Source: Leguminivora glycinivorella (Eukaryota > Arthropoda > Insecta > Lepidoptera > Tortricidae). From it: a DNA stretch of 64,000 nucleotides. A program made the translations under genes and the position numbers. Each line of letters starts with the position of its first letter. Position 1 is the first letter of the stretch. Where the stretch lies: assembly GCF_023078275.1 (NCBI RefSeq), contig NC_062979.1:21681848-21745847 (forward strand), given 5' to 3'. The notes below the pieces were generated by a model. The model ran no database searches. It had not been told where the DNA came from and saw only the letters and a list, made by a program, of their open reading frames with translations. Shown piece by piece: positions 1 to 10,789 of this stretch.

Positions 1-382
1 ACATTTTCATTAAAGAAAATATCGCTTTCCACCCAGCTTGCATATAAATTACTAAACCCATTAAGATAGCGGGTATGCGGGACAAAATACTACATTAAAA
101 TAATCACTCATACTACCGAATGTGGGCGAATTAGCTCTATCTCACTATTATCTTACTAAAACCTCGTTTTCGAGTCGCTTAGTAAATATTTTCTACTAAA
201 ACAAACATTAGGATAAACTAGAAAGTACGAAAGGGCGTAAGTGGCTATAATTTGTACTGTGGAACGGACGTTTTGGTATGTTTGAGAGAAAGATAACTAC
301 TATCTAAATGACGGCTTAATATATCCATGAGCAAAGACATGTTAAAAGTAAAGACTCGCATTAAACAAAACCAACTAAAACA
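1..382. other. AT-rich, nothing recognised
   Basis: I see no coding signal, tRNA-like box or terminal inverted repeat in this stretch. It runs into a LINE 3' end at 383; part of it could be the extended 3' UTR of that truncated LINE, but I cannot show this. Confidence 0.4.
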
Positions 383-492
383 ATAACAACAATTTTTGGT
401 TGACTGGTAGAGAATGCCATCTGGCATTAAGTCCGCCATTTGTACTTGTTTATATTGTGCAATAAAGTTTAAATAAATAAATAAATAAATAT
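383..492 (+). mobile_element. 5'-truncated LINE 3' end, same family as the LINE at 37-42 kb
   Basis: The last ~100 bases match the 3' end at 41888-41993 almost base for base: a TTGACTGGTAGAGAATGCC block, a short hairpin (AATGCC, loop, GGCATT), AAGTCCGCCATTTGTA, a TGCAATAAAG signal and a repeated AAAT tail. Short 5'-truncated copies are normal for target-primed reverse transcription. The hairpin differs in its loop bases between the two copies while the stem is kept, as expected if the reverse transcriptase recognises the stem. Confidence 0.8.
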
Positions 493-539
493 CTATTTCA
501 ATTTAAAATCAACTAAGTTCGCCTTTGTACTAGTGATAA

Positions 540-610
540 GCTCTTTTTCTTTTGTGTTGTATAATTTTCTGGTACAATAAAGTGTTTTACTACTACTACT
601 ACTACTAAGT
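540..610 (+). repeat. LINE-like 3' tail ending in an ACT microsatellite
   Basis: A TGTATAATTTTCTGGTACAA block and AATAAAG precede about six ACT/TAC triplets. A polyadenylation-like signal followed by a short tandem tail is typical of non-LTR retrotransposon ends. No coding remnant is left, so the family is not assigned. Confidence 0.35.
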
Positions 611-762
611 TTCATTTTGATTCCGAAGGAATCCGAATGACATCAGAATTATGGTTTGTCTCATATTAAATAGATATTTAACTCTCATGAAATTAGTTAA
701 AAGTCTGATATAAACGTGCGTTCGAAGTAACATTCTAGGAATCGCACAAAGACCTGGCCCCT

Positions 763-921
763 TAGCCAAATGGCATTTCTACGACGCGAAACGAAAACGA
801 AACGCTGCGAAAGGTAGTCTGGCTCTGTCGCGCCAATACGCAAGAGCGATAGAGATGCACATCTACGAGCGTTTCGTTTCTTGAGCGTTTCGTGAGCGTT
901 TGTGCATTCGGCTACGCACGC
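763..921 (+). mobile_element. MITE-like repeat family A, copy 1
   Basis: Begins near TTAGCCAAATGGCATTTCTA and ends near TTGTGCATTCGGCTACGCAC, so the ends are loosely inverted (GTAGCCGAATG against CATTCGGCTAC). The core has TCTGTCGCGCCAATACGC and AGAGCGATAGAGAT. Related copies lie at about 1165-1320, 42645-42745 and 48345-48480. Confidence 0.6.
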
Positions 922-1009
922 TGATAGTTTAAACTCTAACTAACTACGCTACATAGCGATTAAGTGAGGCTTGGTCATGGTCAAGAACACGCCATGCCTC
1001 TCAGTTCTG

Positions 1010-1088
1010 TCATAATCTCATCAAATCAAGGGTGAACAGGCATCTTTTGGGCAAGCTCACTCCATCGTAGGCCACGTCCATTCATAAT
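1010..1088 (+). mobile_element. LINE C-terminus fragment
   Basis: ATCAAATCAAGGGTGAACAG and the following bases read as IKSRVNRHLLGKLTPS and stop, resembling the last residues of non-LTR retrotransposon ORF2 proteins. The GCAAGCTCACTCCATCGTAG segment recurs in reverse at 31878-31965 and partly at 46270-46345. The exact clade cannot be told from so short a piece. Confidence 0.45.
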
Positions 1089-1164
1089 TAAAAAAAGTTA
1101 CAGCTTACTTCGCGGACATGAAAGAGAACAATCTCACACACAAAGACCAGGTGAAGTGGAGAAT

Positions 1165-1320
1165 ATTGAGCAGTGTGCATAGACAAATGCACAAACGCTC
1201 ACGATAATATCTCTTTCGTAGCCATCTATCTCTATCGCTATATCTAGACAGAGCTAGACTGCATTTCTGTCGTCGGTCGTCGCAGAGATGCCATTCGCTT
1301 AGCAGGCCAGGAAAGCGGAC
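1165..1320 (-). mobile_element. MITE-like repeat family A, copy 2
   Basis: Read on the minus strand it starts near GCCTGCTAAGCGAATGGCAT and ends ATCGTGAGCGTTTGTGCATT. It is more diverged than the copies at 763-921 and 48345-48480 and is the inverse of copy 1, with about 240 bp between them. Confidence 0.5.
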
Positions 1321-1698
1321 CTTTGATTGACAGTCTATACTTAACCTGTCTAACACAGCCTAGAGCTTTTTAATATTTATCGTCGACGTGTACAGTTTTG
1401 TTACTTTACCGTTCTAGTGCCGTAAGTTACTGGTCATTTTGTACAATAAAGATCTATCAAACGATAGCTTTTTTGTAGAAATAGAGGTTTATCGTGATTA
1501 TCATTTGGGCAGACAATAGGATTACGCTTACTATGAGATTTTGCTCCAGATATTATTGCGTAAACAGTATACTTAAGAATTGTGTCAATCTAAAGCTGTG
1601 TGTTTGAGTAGGCTTGTTTGAATTGCTTTTATTGCTTGACCTATGGCATTATCTCCATAAAAGAGAGTTTTCTGTTGGTATAATTTTAAAATGTTTTT

Positions 1699-1945
1699 GG
1701 CGAGCGGTCTGGCGCAGTCGGCACTAACCCTGCATGCTACGCCGCGGTCCCGGGTTCGAATCCCGGTACGGGCATTTATTTGTGTGATGAGCACAGATAT
1801 TAAATTTGTTCCTGCGTCATGGATGTTTTCTATGTATATAAGTATTTATATATTATATATATCGTTGTCTGAGTACTCACAACACAAGCCTTCTTAAGCT
1901 AACCTGTCTGTGTAAGAATGTCCTATAATATTTATTTATTTTTTA
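1699..1945 (+). mobile_element. tRNA-derived SINE, copy 1
   Basis: Pol III internal promoter boxes are clear: an A-box-like TGGCGCAGTCGG and a perfect B box GGTTCGAATCC. Then follow GGGCATTTATTTGTGTGATG, a body with GTCATGGATGTTTTCTATG, ATCGTTGTCTGAGTACTCAC, AAGCCTTCTTAAGC, and an AT-rich end TAATATTTATTTATT. Copies are at 6125-6370 (-), 19036-19362 (+), 43482-45010 (+, split by mariner) and 48041-48260 (+). It is not a functional tRNA gene: no cloverleaf closes and the transcript continues ~240 bases. Confidence 0.88.
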
Positions 1946-1954
1946 TTTATAAAA

Positions 1955-2065
1955 AAAAATCAGTGGCAAACAAACATACGAACCGCTTGATGGTAAGCTA
2001 TTACATAGCCTATGGTAGCCTGCAATTCCACAGGTGTTAGGTAGGTATGTAACAGCACATGTAAT
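1955..2065 (+). repeat. Dispersed 'GATGGTAAG' repeat fragment
   Basis: CAGTGGCAAACAAACATACG, CTTGATGGTAAGC, CCTATGGTAGCCTGCAATTC and CCACAGGTGTTAG form a block I recognise as a very common lepidopteran interspersed sequence. A related inverse fragment is at 48595-48655. Its parent element is not assigned here. Confidence 0.45.
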
Positions 2066-2124
2066 CTAGGTGCTCTGTATGAATTTTCATATGTATTTAT
2101 TTGTTAAAATCACGCTAAAGTTAA

Positions 2125-2232
2125 CCCCTCGTATACGGCCTGTCGATTTTGATCATTGAAATAGTGACCTTGACATTTAAAACAATCGATTAAAATTCCC
2201 ACGCACGGATCCGTGTTTAAGCATACGAGGGA
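2125..2232. mobile_element. 108-bp piggyBac-like MITE with TTAA flanks
   Basis: TTAA at 2121-2124 and 2233-2236 bracket a segment whose ends are inverted repeats: CCCCTCGTATAC at the left and GCATACGAGGGA at the right (11 of 12 positions pair, allowing one purine change). TTAA duplication with CCC-initial termini is the piggyBac signature. No transposase is present, so it would depend on one elsewhere. Confidence 0.5.
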
Positions 2233-2239
2233 TTAAAAA

Positions 2240-3085
2240 TCAAGTTTTAATTTGTTAAATAAAGCTTTGAATACTTCTGCCTTTCCATAAAACAAACCTC
2301 AAAATTGCTTTATACTGATCTCAAACCTCGCCTAGCTCCAACGTCTTTGGTGGCATGACTGAATATGTATACACGGTGTTTCCGGTATCACTCAAAACCT
2401 CAGACACCCCAACAGATTTTTATTTTTTTAAACTCATCTAGAGTATTCATCTTTTAATCTGATCGTTACTTTTTTTTTAATTGAATTTTTAATTTTCTGT
2501 ACAGCTCTACTTGACTTTTAGCTCTACACTCAATAAAATAATTGCTAACTACCATCATAAACCATAAGACTATTTAATTGTGTACGTTACTGCAACGACA
2601 TAAGGTTTACCAATAGACAGCTAAGATGTCAGTGTAAAACACTTTAAAACTTTGTCACAGTAAACTTCAAACTGGACAGGTAATCGCAGTAAGCAAATAA
2701 ACTCAATATTCAAAATGACAAGGTTGTAATTAGGTACGAGTTCAATTTGTTATGACTTATGATAAACATTAAGATTAAACTGACAAACAACGTCAAACTA
2801 GTAGCGGAAAAAATAATCGTCCAAGTAACCGGCCAGTATTAATACCCCTAAATACTGAAAAAAGGTAAACAACCTCTAGCAATGCGATATACACAATGTT
2901 GTATTACGAGTACAATAGAATGGGCACGTAAAAAATAACTAATAATACTAATTTAAATAAAAATATTACCCCCATCAAGATATAGCTCAATCGATTCTAC
3001 TCTCGATTCTGAACAAACTGTTTTCAGGTTTTTAGTGTTAAGTGAAACACGGTGTATGTACTATAAAACTCCCGTGAGACTCATA
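2240..3085. other. AT-rich, nothing recognised
   Basis: No frame with coding character and no obvious repeat structure. Confidence 0.4.
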
Positions 3086-3089
3086 CATA

Positions 3090-3263
3090 TTTAAAAATAT
3101 TTTAAGCGGGTTACTCACGTATTAAGTCGATATAGCGTTCGACATGTTTCGGTTCAATTTCGAGAACCTTTCTCAAGAGTAGCGACCCCGCCTTTACATG
3201 TCGAGAGCGCGACGCATACATATCGACTTAATACGTGAGTAACCCGCTTAAAATATTTTTAAA
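3090..3263. mobile_element. Foldback element with 43-bp perfect arms
   Basis: Positions 3090-3132 and 3221-3263 are perfect inverted copies (inner ends read TATTAAGTCGATA and TATCGACTTAATA). The 88-bp centre contains a second, smaller inverted pair (TTCGACATGT with ACATGTCGAG). Nothing is encoded. The form is that of a foldback MITE; no clear target duplication was found. Confidence 0.65.
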
Positions 3264-3817
3264 AATGTATATGTACCTCTACATTTCACTAATGACTAAT
3301 ATTTAAACCAATAAAATATGTTAATACCAATAAACATTGTGTCACAAACCGCAAATATCATAAATACATATTAATATCCAAACGTTAGGTGATACTTTTC
3401 TCACTGACTCACACTGTCGGCATTTCTTACTAGTTTATCTGTGAACAGTCATGTCTGTTTTTTAAAGTGCTGGTTCATTTTTTTTAGTATCGATATTGAC
3501 GAGCTTAATCTGTTTGTTCATTATTGTTTTCTTGTTTAGGGTTATTTACGGATGACAAGTATTCTGGGGTAAATAATATAAATAAGGCAAAATAAACTCA
3601 TTTGTATATGTTTGTGGAGATTGGTGAAATCTTGTTGTGAGAAAGCAGCCATACAAGCGTATCATGGTTATGTTAACTCGCTCCTTAGGTACGCTATTAT
3701 TTTATGGGGAAATTCGCACGTAGCAAATCGAGCCCTGATAGCTCAGAAGCAATGTATCAGAGCAATATGTGATGTTCATGTGAGTTGATCTAGCTTCATG
3801 AATATTCACTGCGATCT
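3264..3817. other. AT-rich, nothing recognised
   Basis: No coding or repeat signal that I could support. Confidence 0.35.
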
Positions 3818-3938
3818 GGGGCCCGTTTCTCGAAAGGTACAAGCCTTGTATTATAAGTGTGTTTCCATGACAACCCATACGATTTGACAGTTCGCGCACT
3901 TGTAATACAAGGCTTGTACCTTTCGAGAAACGGGCCCC
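3818..3938. mobile_element. GGGGCCC-ended MITE, copy 1
   Basis: Termini are long inverted repeats beginning GGGGCCCGTTTCTCGAAAGG and continuing through TACAAGCCTTGTATTA; the right end is the near-exact complement. The 121-bp unit is almost a pure hairpin. It abuts a sister copy one base away. Confidence 0.75.
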
Positions 3939-3939
3939 T

Positions 3940-4059
3940 GGGGCCCATTTCTCGAAACTACAAGTTACAATTTACAAGCGGTTGTGAATGTCTAATATGA
4001 CAAGTTGGAAAGAGACTTCCGCTTGTAACTTGTAACTTTCAGTTTTGAGAAATGGGCCC
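3940..4059. mobile_element. GGGGCCC-ended MITE, copy 2
   Basis: Same outer motif (GGGGCCCATTTCTCGAAACT) with different inner arms built on ACAAGTTACAATTTACAAGC and its complement. The arms are less perfect than in the neighbour at 3818-3938. Confidence 0.72.
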
Positions 4060-4061
4060 TT

Positions 4062-5975
4062 GGATGCACCTTACAAATCTCATCGGTGTCTACAGTTTAC
4101 AAAATCTACACACTTTACTCAAAAGTATCTTTCCAACAGATATTAAATATATAATATTGCGTCCAAAAACTCGACTGCTCCGGACTTCTGAATCATAAAC
4201 GCTAATTTTTTTTAACTAATTGATACCAAAGAAACAAAACCTGTCACTCAATCATGTCACTCCAAATCTTAACACATTAAAATACAATGAAATGATCCAA
4301 TCATTTACCAAGAATAAAATTAGCCACACATACTTGTGTCCAAAAATCACTTAACCCTGACGTATCAAAACATATCTACGAATGTATCAAAGTAGTTTTT
4401 ATTGCAAACTTCTCACTCGTTTACTGATATGGCGACCACAAGAATTTCTAGCCGATTAGCTTAAAAATTGCATTACTAACCCTTTTAAATCTTAAAAGAG
4501 TTGATTTTACACTGGGCTTTTTAGTTTTTAGAAGTCAGACTATATTATCATAAAGTAGCCGATCAGCTTACCCGCGCGCGTATATCTTTGCCATATGATT
4601 TTCAACTGTTTATAAGCAGAATACGGGTTGAATTTTCACTGGGTTTTAATAAGTTTAGATGCCAGTACCGGACCATTAGTCACGGATCTCTTGATTCAAT
4701 ATCTTGCGGTTTAACCCATGTCTCGCTCTTTGTCGGGCGCTATTGTTCTCTTTTTAAAAAAAGGTCGTATCTCCCCTTCAGCCGTAAGCGCAGATCCGCC
4801 TTTTTAACAACGTATGTCTATCCTTTTTTTATTGCAATATGCGTGGCCTATTTATATTGGTTCTGTGGCGAATTTCGCCGAATAGATTTTTTGTTTGGAC
4901 ATCCGTTTAAAAATAGGTGGTGTGATTTGGTTTTGAATGCTCCGGATTCAAGTTTTTTGGCTTGAAAGGGTTATTAATGGTGTGTTGGCAATATTTTTAG
5001 ACATGGTTTGCGGATGTCATTGTTTGTTTTATTTTAAAGCTTTGTGTGTAAATGTTTTATTATTTTAGGCCAGGAGTTTCCGATTTGCAACAGTGTTGCT
5101 ATGGATGTTATGTTGAGCTAAACTTATTTTTACCAATTTTTTTAAATTAATTAATTTGTTATTTAGCTGGGTTAGAAACACAAGGAATGCAATTTTTGAG
5201 AGATAAATGTTTTAAGAAAATCATAATTAAATTTAATTACTTCGTTTGGGGCTGGATCATCTGTGCAAGGTATACCCCAATATGTTTTATTTATTTTTTA
5301 TTTTTATAATTATACTAGTTGTTACATAGTAAAACTGCCTGGACAGCAAAAATACTAAACTATGTCTATCCACACCTAGTGGGTATAAAAAAAGCAATCA
5401 TAATTTGACCACCAATCACTACTCAACCTGCTTCAGTCGATAAATTAGGTAACTAATATGTAAATTTATAACGATTTGTATTGTCTTTAAACTAAATAAG
5501 CATGATTCTAAAGATGAGTTTTAGTACTTACGAAATTATTTTCTATCGAACATATTTCCATCAATAAAGTCGTATCTTACCAAAAGCGTATCTTCACTTA
5601 CGTCTTTATTTTAATGGGTAATATTCAAATTTAGAACGCATAACGCATACCTGTCAACTCTTATGATGAATTCGAAAAAACCGAATGTATTATTAATATT
5701 TCAAAGTCGATTTATTGTGTTTGTTAAGTAATAAATAATATGTGAGCTTGTTAGCGTTACATGAGACTATAAAAATAATTACGGGCTAATGGCTTGATTC
5801 GAAATGTAAGATACGTTTAAAATTAAACGACAATATCGGGCCTAGTGGGTAAGTACTTAAGTATCCTATCTGTGAAGCGGATGATTTATTTCTGAGTAAT
5901 GGATATTCTATACGTATTCAGTAATATACCTATTAAAAACAACAGCTGTAATAAGGATCCCTAAAAGCAGAAAAC
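4062..5975. other. Long AT-rich stretch without recognised content
   Basis: A 125-codon open frame at 4588-4965 (+) has no motif I recognise, no Kozak-like start context and an Arg/Phe/Cys-rich composition typical of chance translation. No SINE boxes, terminal repeats or splice-bounded exon were found. Confidence 0.4.
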
Positions 5976-5977
5976 AA

Positions 5978-6465
5978 TGATGAACTAACAGATTACATGT
6001 ATCACGCATTTTTAGACTGCATTTGTCACTCGACTTTGCACAAAATAGCACATATTTAAGTACCTATACGATGCATATCGTATCTACTCAAGTATGAACT
6101 AACAGATTATGTGTATCATAAATAAATAAACATTATAGGACATTCTTACACAGATTGACTGAGGCCCACGGTAAGCTCAAGAAGGCTTGTGCTGTGGGTA
6201 CTCAGACAACGATATATATAATATATAAATACTTATATACATAGAAAACATCCATGACTCAGGAACAAATATCTGTGCTCATCACACTAATAAATGCCCT
6301 TACCGGGATTCGAACCCGGGACCGCGGCGCAGCAGGCAGGGTCACTACCGACTGCGCCAGACCGGTCGTCGAACGTCATGTATTTTTAGACTGCATTTGT
6401 CACTCGATTTGCACAAAAATAGCACATATTTAAGTACCTATACGATGCATATCGTATCTACATTA
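5978..6465. repeat. Imperfect tandem duplication, second copy split by a SINE
   Basis: The unit starts GATGAACTAACAGATTA and ends GATGCATATCGTATCTAC. Copy one is 5978-6088. Copy two starts at about 6094, is interrupted at about 6125 by the SINE, and resumes at about 6380 to 6462. The unit is about 115 bp with a few substitutions and one-base indels. Confidence 0.7.
6125..6370 (-). mobile_element. tRNA-derived SINE, copy 2
   Basis: The minus strand carries GGTCTGGCGCAGTCGGTAGT (A box) and the B-box region GGGTTCGAATCCC, then the same body as copy 1 (GTCATGGATGTTTTCTATG, ACTCAGTCAATCTGTGTAAG) and an ATTTATTTATT end at about 6125. It is one of the better preserved full-length copies. Confidence 0.88.
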
Positions 6466-6752
6466 TATTATTATTTTTATATATTTTTTTGACATAGTTG
6501 GATGTTCGAATCAGGCCGTTACAGACTAAAACTTTTCGCCCGAGGAGACCTCCCGTTGGCCCTGGTTTCTGGTTATTTATGGGACCTCTAATAAGGCTGC
6601 CTGTGGTTTGCTAATTTAATAGGATTATAAACTTATTGGAATTCCATTTAAAACTAATTGGGAATTGGCAAGTGTTAAGTTAAATCTGTTTCCAATAGGC
6701 TACCTAAATCACAACAAAAAACTTAAAAAGTGATTAAATAAATCAAATTATA

Positions 6753-6927
6753 TCCATACTAATATTATAAATGGGAAAGCGTGTGTGTCTGATTGTCCGT
6801 CTTTCGCGGCAAAACGGAGCGACGAATTGACGTGATTTTTTAAGTGAAGATAGTTGAAGGAATGGAGAGTGACATAGGCTACTTTTTGTCTCTTTCTAAC
6901 GCGAGCGTAGCCGCGGGTAAAAGCCAG
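6753..6927 (+). mobile_element. Short non-autonomous Helitron-type element
   Basis: Starts TCCATACTAATATTATAAAT and ends with an imperfect hairpin (CGCGAGCGTAGCCGCG) followed by GGTAAAAGCCAG. A 5' TC, a 3' hairpin about 10 nt from the end and a CTRR-like terminus between A and T are Helitron hallmarks; the terminal CCAG departs from CTAG. The middle matches the copy at 32018-32196 (for example GAGCGACGAATTGACGTGAT). No Rep/helicase is encoded. Confidence 0.75.
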
Positions 6928-7042
6928 TAAATAATAAAGACGTTTTATAAAATCATAAAACCTAATCATGGGTTTACTACTATGAACGCAAGCAAGAATT
7001 TTTTTTAAAGATTTGGTCAAATAATAGTTATTTGTTATACAA

Positions 7043-7195
7043 GGGGGCAAAGTTGTATTTTAACGCCGAGTGTGGAATTGAAAAACGAGCAAGTGAAAGG
7101 ATTCTATAGTTGAACCACGAGCGAAGCGAGTGGTTCGAGAATAGAATCCTGAACTTGCGAGTTTTTTAACACACGAGAAGTAAAATACATTTGCA
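7043..7195. mobile_element. Foldback element
   Basis: Nested imperfect palindrome. Outer arms are GGGGCAAAGTTGTATTTTA and TAAAATACATTTGCACC; inner arms run from AAAAACGAGCAAG through AGGATTCTATAG to the complementary ATAGAATCCT and CTTGCGAGTTTTT, with CCACGAGCGAAGCGAGTGG at the centre. No coding content. Confidence 0.6.
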
Positions 7196-7204
7196 CCCGA
7201 GTGT

Positions 7205-7460
7205 AACACAAAACTTTTCCCCTCACTATAGCGAGGAAACTACAACGAAAAAAATGCGTTTATCACTGCTTCCAGTAGTTCCACAGGTGGTAAATCATCG
7301 TTATTACTAGATTCACCTACTTTTATCAATTTTAAAACAGTTAATTTGACTTTATTCAAGGTCAAATTACTTTACCCACTAGTGGATAAAATACGTTTTT
7401 ACCCGCTGGTATTAAAGGACAAAACACGTGTTTCCGAGCTAGTGAGGGGAAAAATCATTT
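7205..7460. mobile_element. MITE-like repeat bounded by inverted CTTTTCCCCTCACTA arms
   Basis: The left arm ACTTTTCCCCTCACTATAG near 7210 and right arm CTAGTGAGGGGAAAAAT near 7440 are inverted. The inner segment with GTGGATAAAATACGTTTTTA recurs in diverged form at 27667-27745, supporting a dispersed family. Confidence 0.5.
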
Positions 7461-9415
7461 TCCTAATTACTGTTCTAATTTTTATTAGAAAAATTATCAT
7501 ATTTCTTTAAACAAATATACAGTCAGTGTGGAAAGATATTATACAACGGTTGTATCGCTCTAAAATCCCAAAGCCAGTTTGAATTGAAAGCTCACACACT
7601 TTAGTAAGTTCAACTTTCCTCATTCGAGTGTATAGTGTGTTTTGGTACCCGTGCTGCCATCTAACGGATTAGTGTGGAATTGCTTGCACGTTATGTGGAC
7701 AATGAACTACGAATTCATGGAGTTGGTTGGTGTAGCAAGGAGCTACGTATGAAATGGAGTGGATAAGTATTAAAGAGCTCGAAAAAAATAAGAAATTAAT
7801 TTTAAGAATAACCTACTTTGTTATTGTGCGCATGAGAGGCGTGATAATAATACATAATTTTAAAAAAGTGTTTTATAATGTAATTTTAGTTTGTATGAAA
7901 AGTAGGTACTTAATTGAAATAAATTATACAAATGAAATTTAGTTGATAATAAGCTTCTCAGTGTTAACTTTAGGTATTATGCTTATTAAAAAAATACAAT
8001 GTTGAAAGTTTATCGAAAAAGCTGCTATTAAATAAAATAAGGCAAAAAACTAAACAAATGTAAATGAAAACTGATTTCTTTGGTAAAAAAAACATGCGGC
8101 TTACTGCATCATAGAATTCACAGAAATTTGGATTTTTGAAATTTTATTAAGATTGACAACTTGATACAATATACGAAAAGAAAATAAATATTTTATCACC
8201 TTAATCCATCCCTATTATCCAGGGGTCGCCAACTCAAAGTTATTATTAAATTAGCTCAAATAGCACCAAAGTGACCTCAAGAATAATTTACCAGGGTCCT
8301 GCAGTTTAATGAAGAGTAGTGTCCTCTAGACGGCAGTTTGAGCTGAACTTGCACCGTTAAGACATTAGTAACTTGCCTTTGTGATAAGGAGGTAAAAACG
8401 GGTTGTGCGCTTCTGACTCCGTGGTTCTGTATATGTATTAGTATACTGATTAGTTGCTAGTCGTTTAAAGGTTTAACCACCCCTTATCAAATAAAGTAGG
8501 TACCTAAGGCTCAACTACCTTAATCCAATAAAATAACTTCTAGGCACAAAAATGGAAATATAATGTGACAAGTTACCCTTAATTTGGCAGTGTATTACAG
8601 GGCATACAACATCTTTAATCGTCTTTTTTTATGTTATTAAAAATTTTAGTTTATTTTATTAACGGAGTTTGTGCCAAATTAATGTGGTGTCAGGGCGTAT
8701 GAGGTGTAGCATTAAAAGTTATTAAGAAAAGCATCGAGAACATTAAAATCAAGACTATCTGTCATAAAGTTTTTTTTTAATATGTTTATTGTTAGTATTT
8801 TATTTATGATTATTTTTGACTTAGTTGTTTAAGATTATTTTAATTCCTTATTTATTGTATTATTATTTTTTGTATTTTTGACATGTGTTGTGTTGTTTTT
8901 GACATTAAAGTTTTTGAATTGAAAGAAAAATAGATTTTCAATATTTTAAAAACACAGTCAAAAAATACCTATCGAGAAATTCGAGAACTTTCCACAAAAA
9001 AATAGAAAATTTTATTTTAGTTGAATCTACATCCCAACAATTGTGACTGATTGGTCAAAAATGTTATAATAATGAGTCAGTTCCGGTGTCATAAAATTTT
9101 ATAGCACTATAAAACCCTTTGAGTAAGGAATCCCAAAAAAAATGGCAAGTGGTCACTTGGGGATTTTTTAAAAGCGCAATATTATTATGAAAGTTATTCA
9201 GTGTGCTGAAAATTAAATAAAAGCAACAGTTGTAAAATATATTACTGCAAATAAGTTTCCACTTTAAAAATAAAATAGAGTAAAAAGTAAATGTGAGTGT
9301 TTCTTTTTTATTATATATATTATTCATGTAGGCCTAATTACAAGCACTTATGAATAGTTCATTACATATATATTATAAGTATGTGTGTTTAGTAAAACGT
9401 CTCACTTTGTTGGTT
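7461..9415. other. AT-rich stretch without recognised content
   Basis: Around 8760-8925 T-rich sequence ends in GACATTAAAGTTTTTGAATT and could be a degraded LINE 3' end, but this is not firm. Short open frames at 7754-7942 and 9064-9327 show no coding features. Confidence 0.35.
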
Positions 9416-9423
9416 ACCATTAA

Positions 9424-9546
9424 CACTTTCGAAACCGGGCTCTACGCGGCGCTACGACATTTTCGCTACATACGGGGAAACCCATGTAATCGGCTACGCT
9501 TCTACGAGCGGTGTACCCGACAGTCGGGTTCTTGGTAGCGAAAGTG
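9424..9546. mobile_element. 123-bp MITE flanked by TTAA
   Basis: TTAA at 9420-9423 and 9547-9550 flank ends CACTTTCGAAACC and (as complement) CACTTTCGCTACC. The interior is notably GC-rich compared with its surroundings and contains a small hairpin (CCCGACAGTCGGG). The TTAA could equally be read as a TTA/TAA duplication plus one terminal base, so piggyBac or Harbinger parentage is undecided. Confidence 0.6.
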
Positions 9547-9550
9547 TTAA

Positions 9551-10030
9551 GGGGAGATTTACTTGTATCTTTATATGAATAAACTGACAAAGCGGGTTTA
9601 TAGCAATCGACAAAGTAGGACGTTTTCCCGTGCACACTCACAAATATACATTAATATCCATTCTAGACAAGGTGGTACCTAGGTGTTCAGTTCATCAGCA
9701 TATTACAAGTAATCAGAATATGTAGGTTCCTTTTTTTACAACATTAAAAAAAATTTTTACAGAGAAAAGTTATCATATAAATATTACACAAAAGAAGTCT
9801 AGATGTAAACTTTAAGTGTAGCATAGATTAATTAAATAAAGAAAGATTGGTAACTCAGTACATCGTGTAGCGACCTACTTAACGCGAGTTATCGCTGGTA
9901 CCTCTTAGTTTTCGAGTTATTTACAGATGGCGCTGTTTTCAATGTTGAAAAGTGCCACCTAGTGAGATAATAATTAATTACATTGCCGAGTAACCACATC
10001 TGAATATGATTCAATATTTTGAGCCGGCGG
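9551..10030. other. AT-rich, nothing firm
   Basis: An ACTCAGTACATCGT motif near 9855 recurs inverted near 13710 (ACGATGTACTGAGT) together with similar TGGCG/TGCCA neighbours, hinting at another diffuse repeat, but boundaries are not visible. Confidence 0.3.
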
Positions 10031-10037
10031 CACCTCG

Positions 10038-10125
10038 TTTTTTGGCTTAGGGGTTAGAGTATCTGACTTGCATTTTTGAGATCTCGGGTTCGAGACCCAG
10101 CTCCGGTTTTTTTTTAATGTGTTTA
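10038..10125 (+). mobile_element. tRNA-like SINE head, third type
   Basis: TGGCTTAGGGGTTAGAGTAT resembles an A box and CGGGTTCGAGACCC is a B box, spaced about as in tRNAs, followed at once by a T-run (10107-10115) that would terminate Pol III. No other copy of this head is in the window. It may be a minimal SINE or a decayed tRNA pseudogene. Confidence 0.5.
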
Positions 10126-10200
10126 AAAAGAATTATGTTGTTGTTTTTCGCTTTTTTTTTTTTTAGTTGAATATTAGAAAAATAAGTATGATGTGAAGTT

Positions 10201-10302
10201 GAATCATAGAAAAGTAAGTATGAATTGTTCGCGCCTACTTGTTGTGTGTTTGAATCATAGAAAAGTAAGTATGAATTGTTCGCGCCTACTTGTTGTGTGT
10301 TT
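10201..10302 (+). repeat. Two perfect tandem copies of a 51-bp unit
   Basis: Units 10201-10251 and 10252-10302 are identical, beginning GAATCATAGAAAAGTAAGTA and ending TTGTTGTGTGTTT. Identity implies a recent duplication (or an assembly repeat error). Confidence 0.9.
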
Positions 10303-10789
10303 ATAAAACCCATAGGCCCATAGGGAGGTACCTATCTACCTACTCTACTCTCCAATCACTTATGTGACGTTGTCTCTTTCCAAAGACCGATGTGCAAGTT
10401 TTATCGCCCTTTACTGTATTTATATAAATTTATCGGTACCCATAAGTATTAAAAATCTTTATTTAGGCACCTACAGCTATACAGTCAAGGAATTTGATTC
10501 CCTGCCCATTTAATTGAATCGTTGTTAGAAATACGTATATAATATTTTATTTTATTCCATATATATCTTTGGTTATACTTACCTAGTATTGAAATGTCAA
10601 ATTACTTAGCACTGTTTTTGACATTTCAAATTAACTCGACCAAATTATGTAGGTTGCTTATAGGCGTGTCGTCCGAAACTAAACACGTGTTTCTAATTTA
10701 GTAGCGTTGCTAATGTTTTATGCGTCAACATCATCAAAGCAACGTCTTCATCTAGCTAGATCTTATGGTGAGTTTTCTGTACTACATAT

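Noticed and set aside
1699..1775. Functional tRNA gene
   Set aside because: A and B boxes are present, but the sequence continues as a repeated SINE body and no closed cloverleaf is evident.
4588..4965. 125-codon open frame as a host gene
   Set aside because: No recognisable motif and an implausible composition; the frame is surrounded by AT-rich non-coding sequence.
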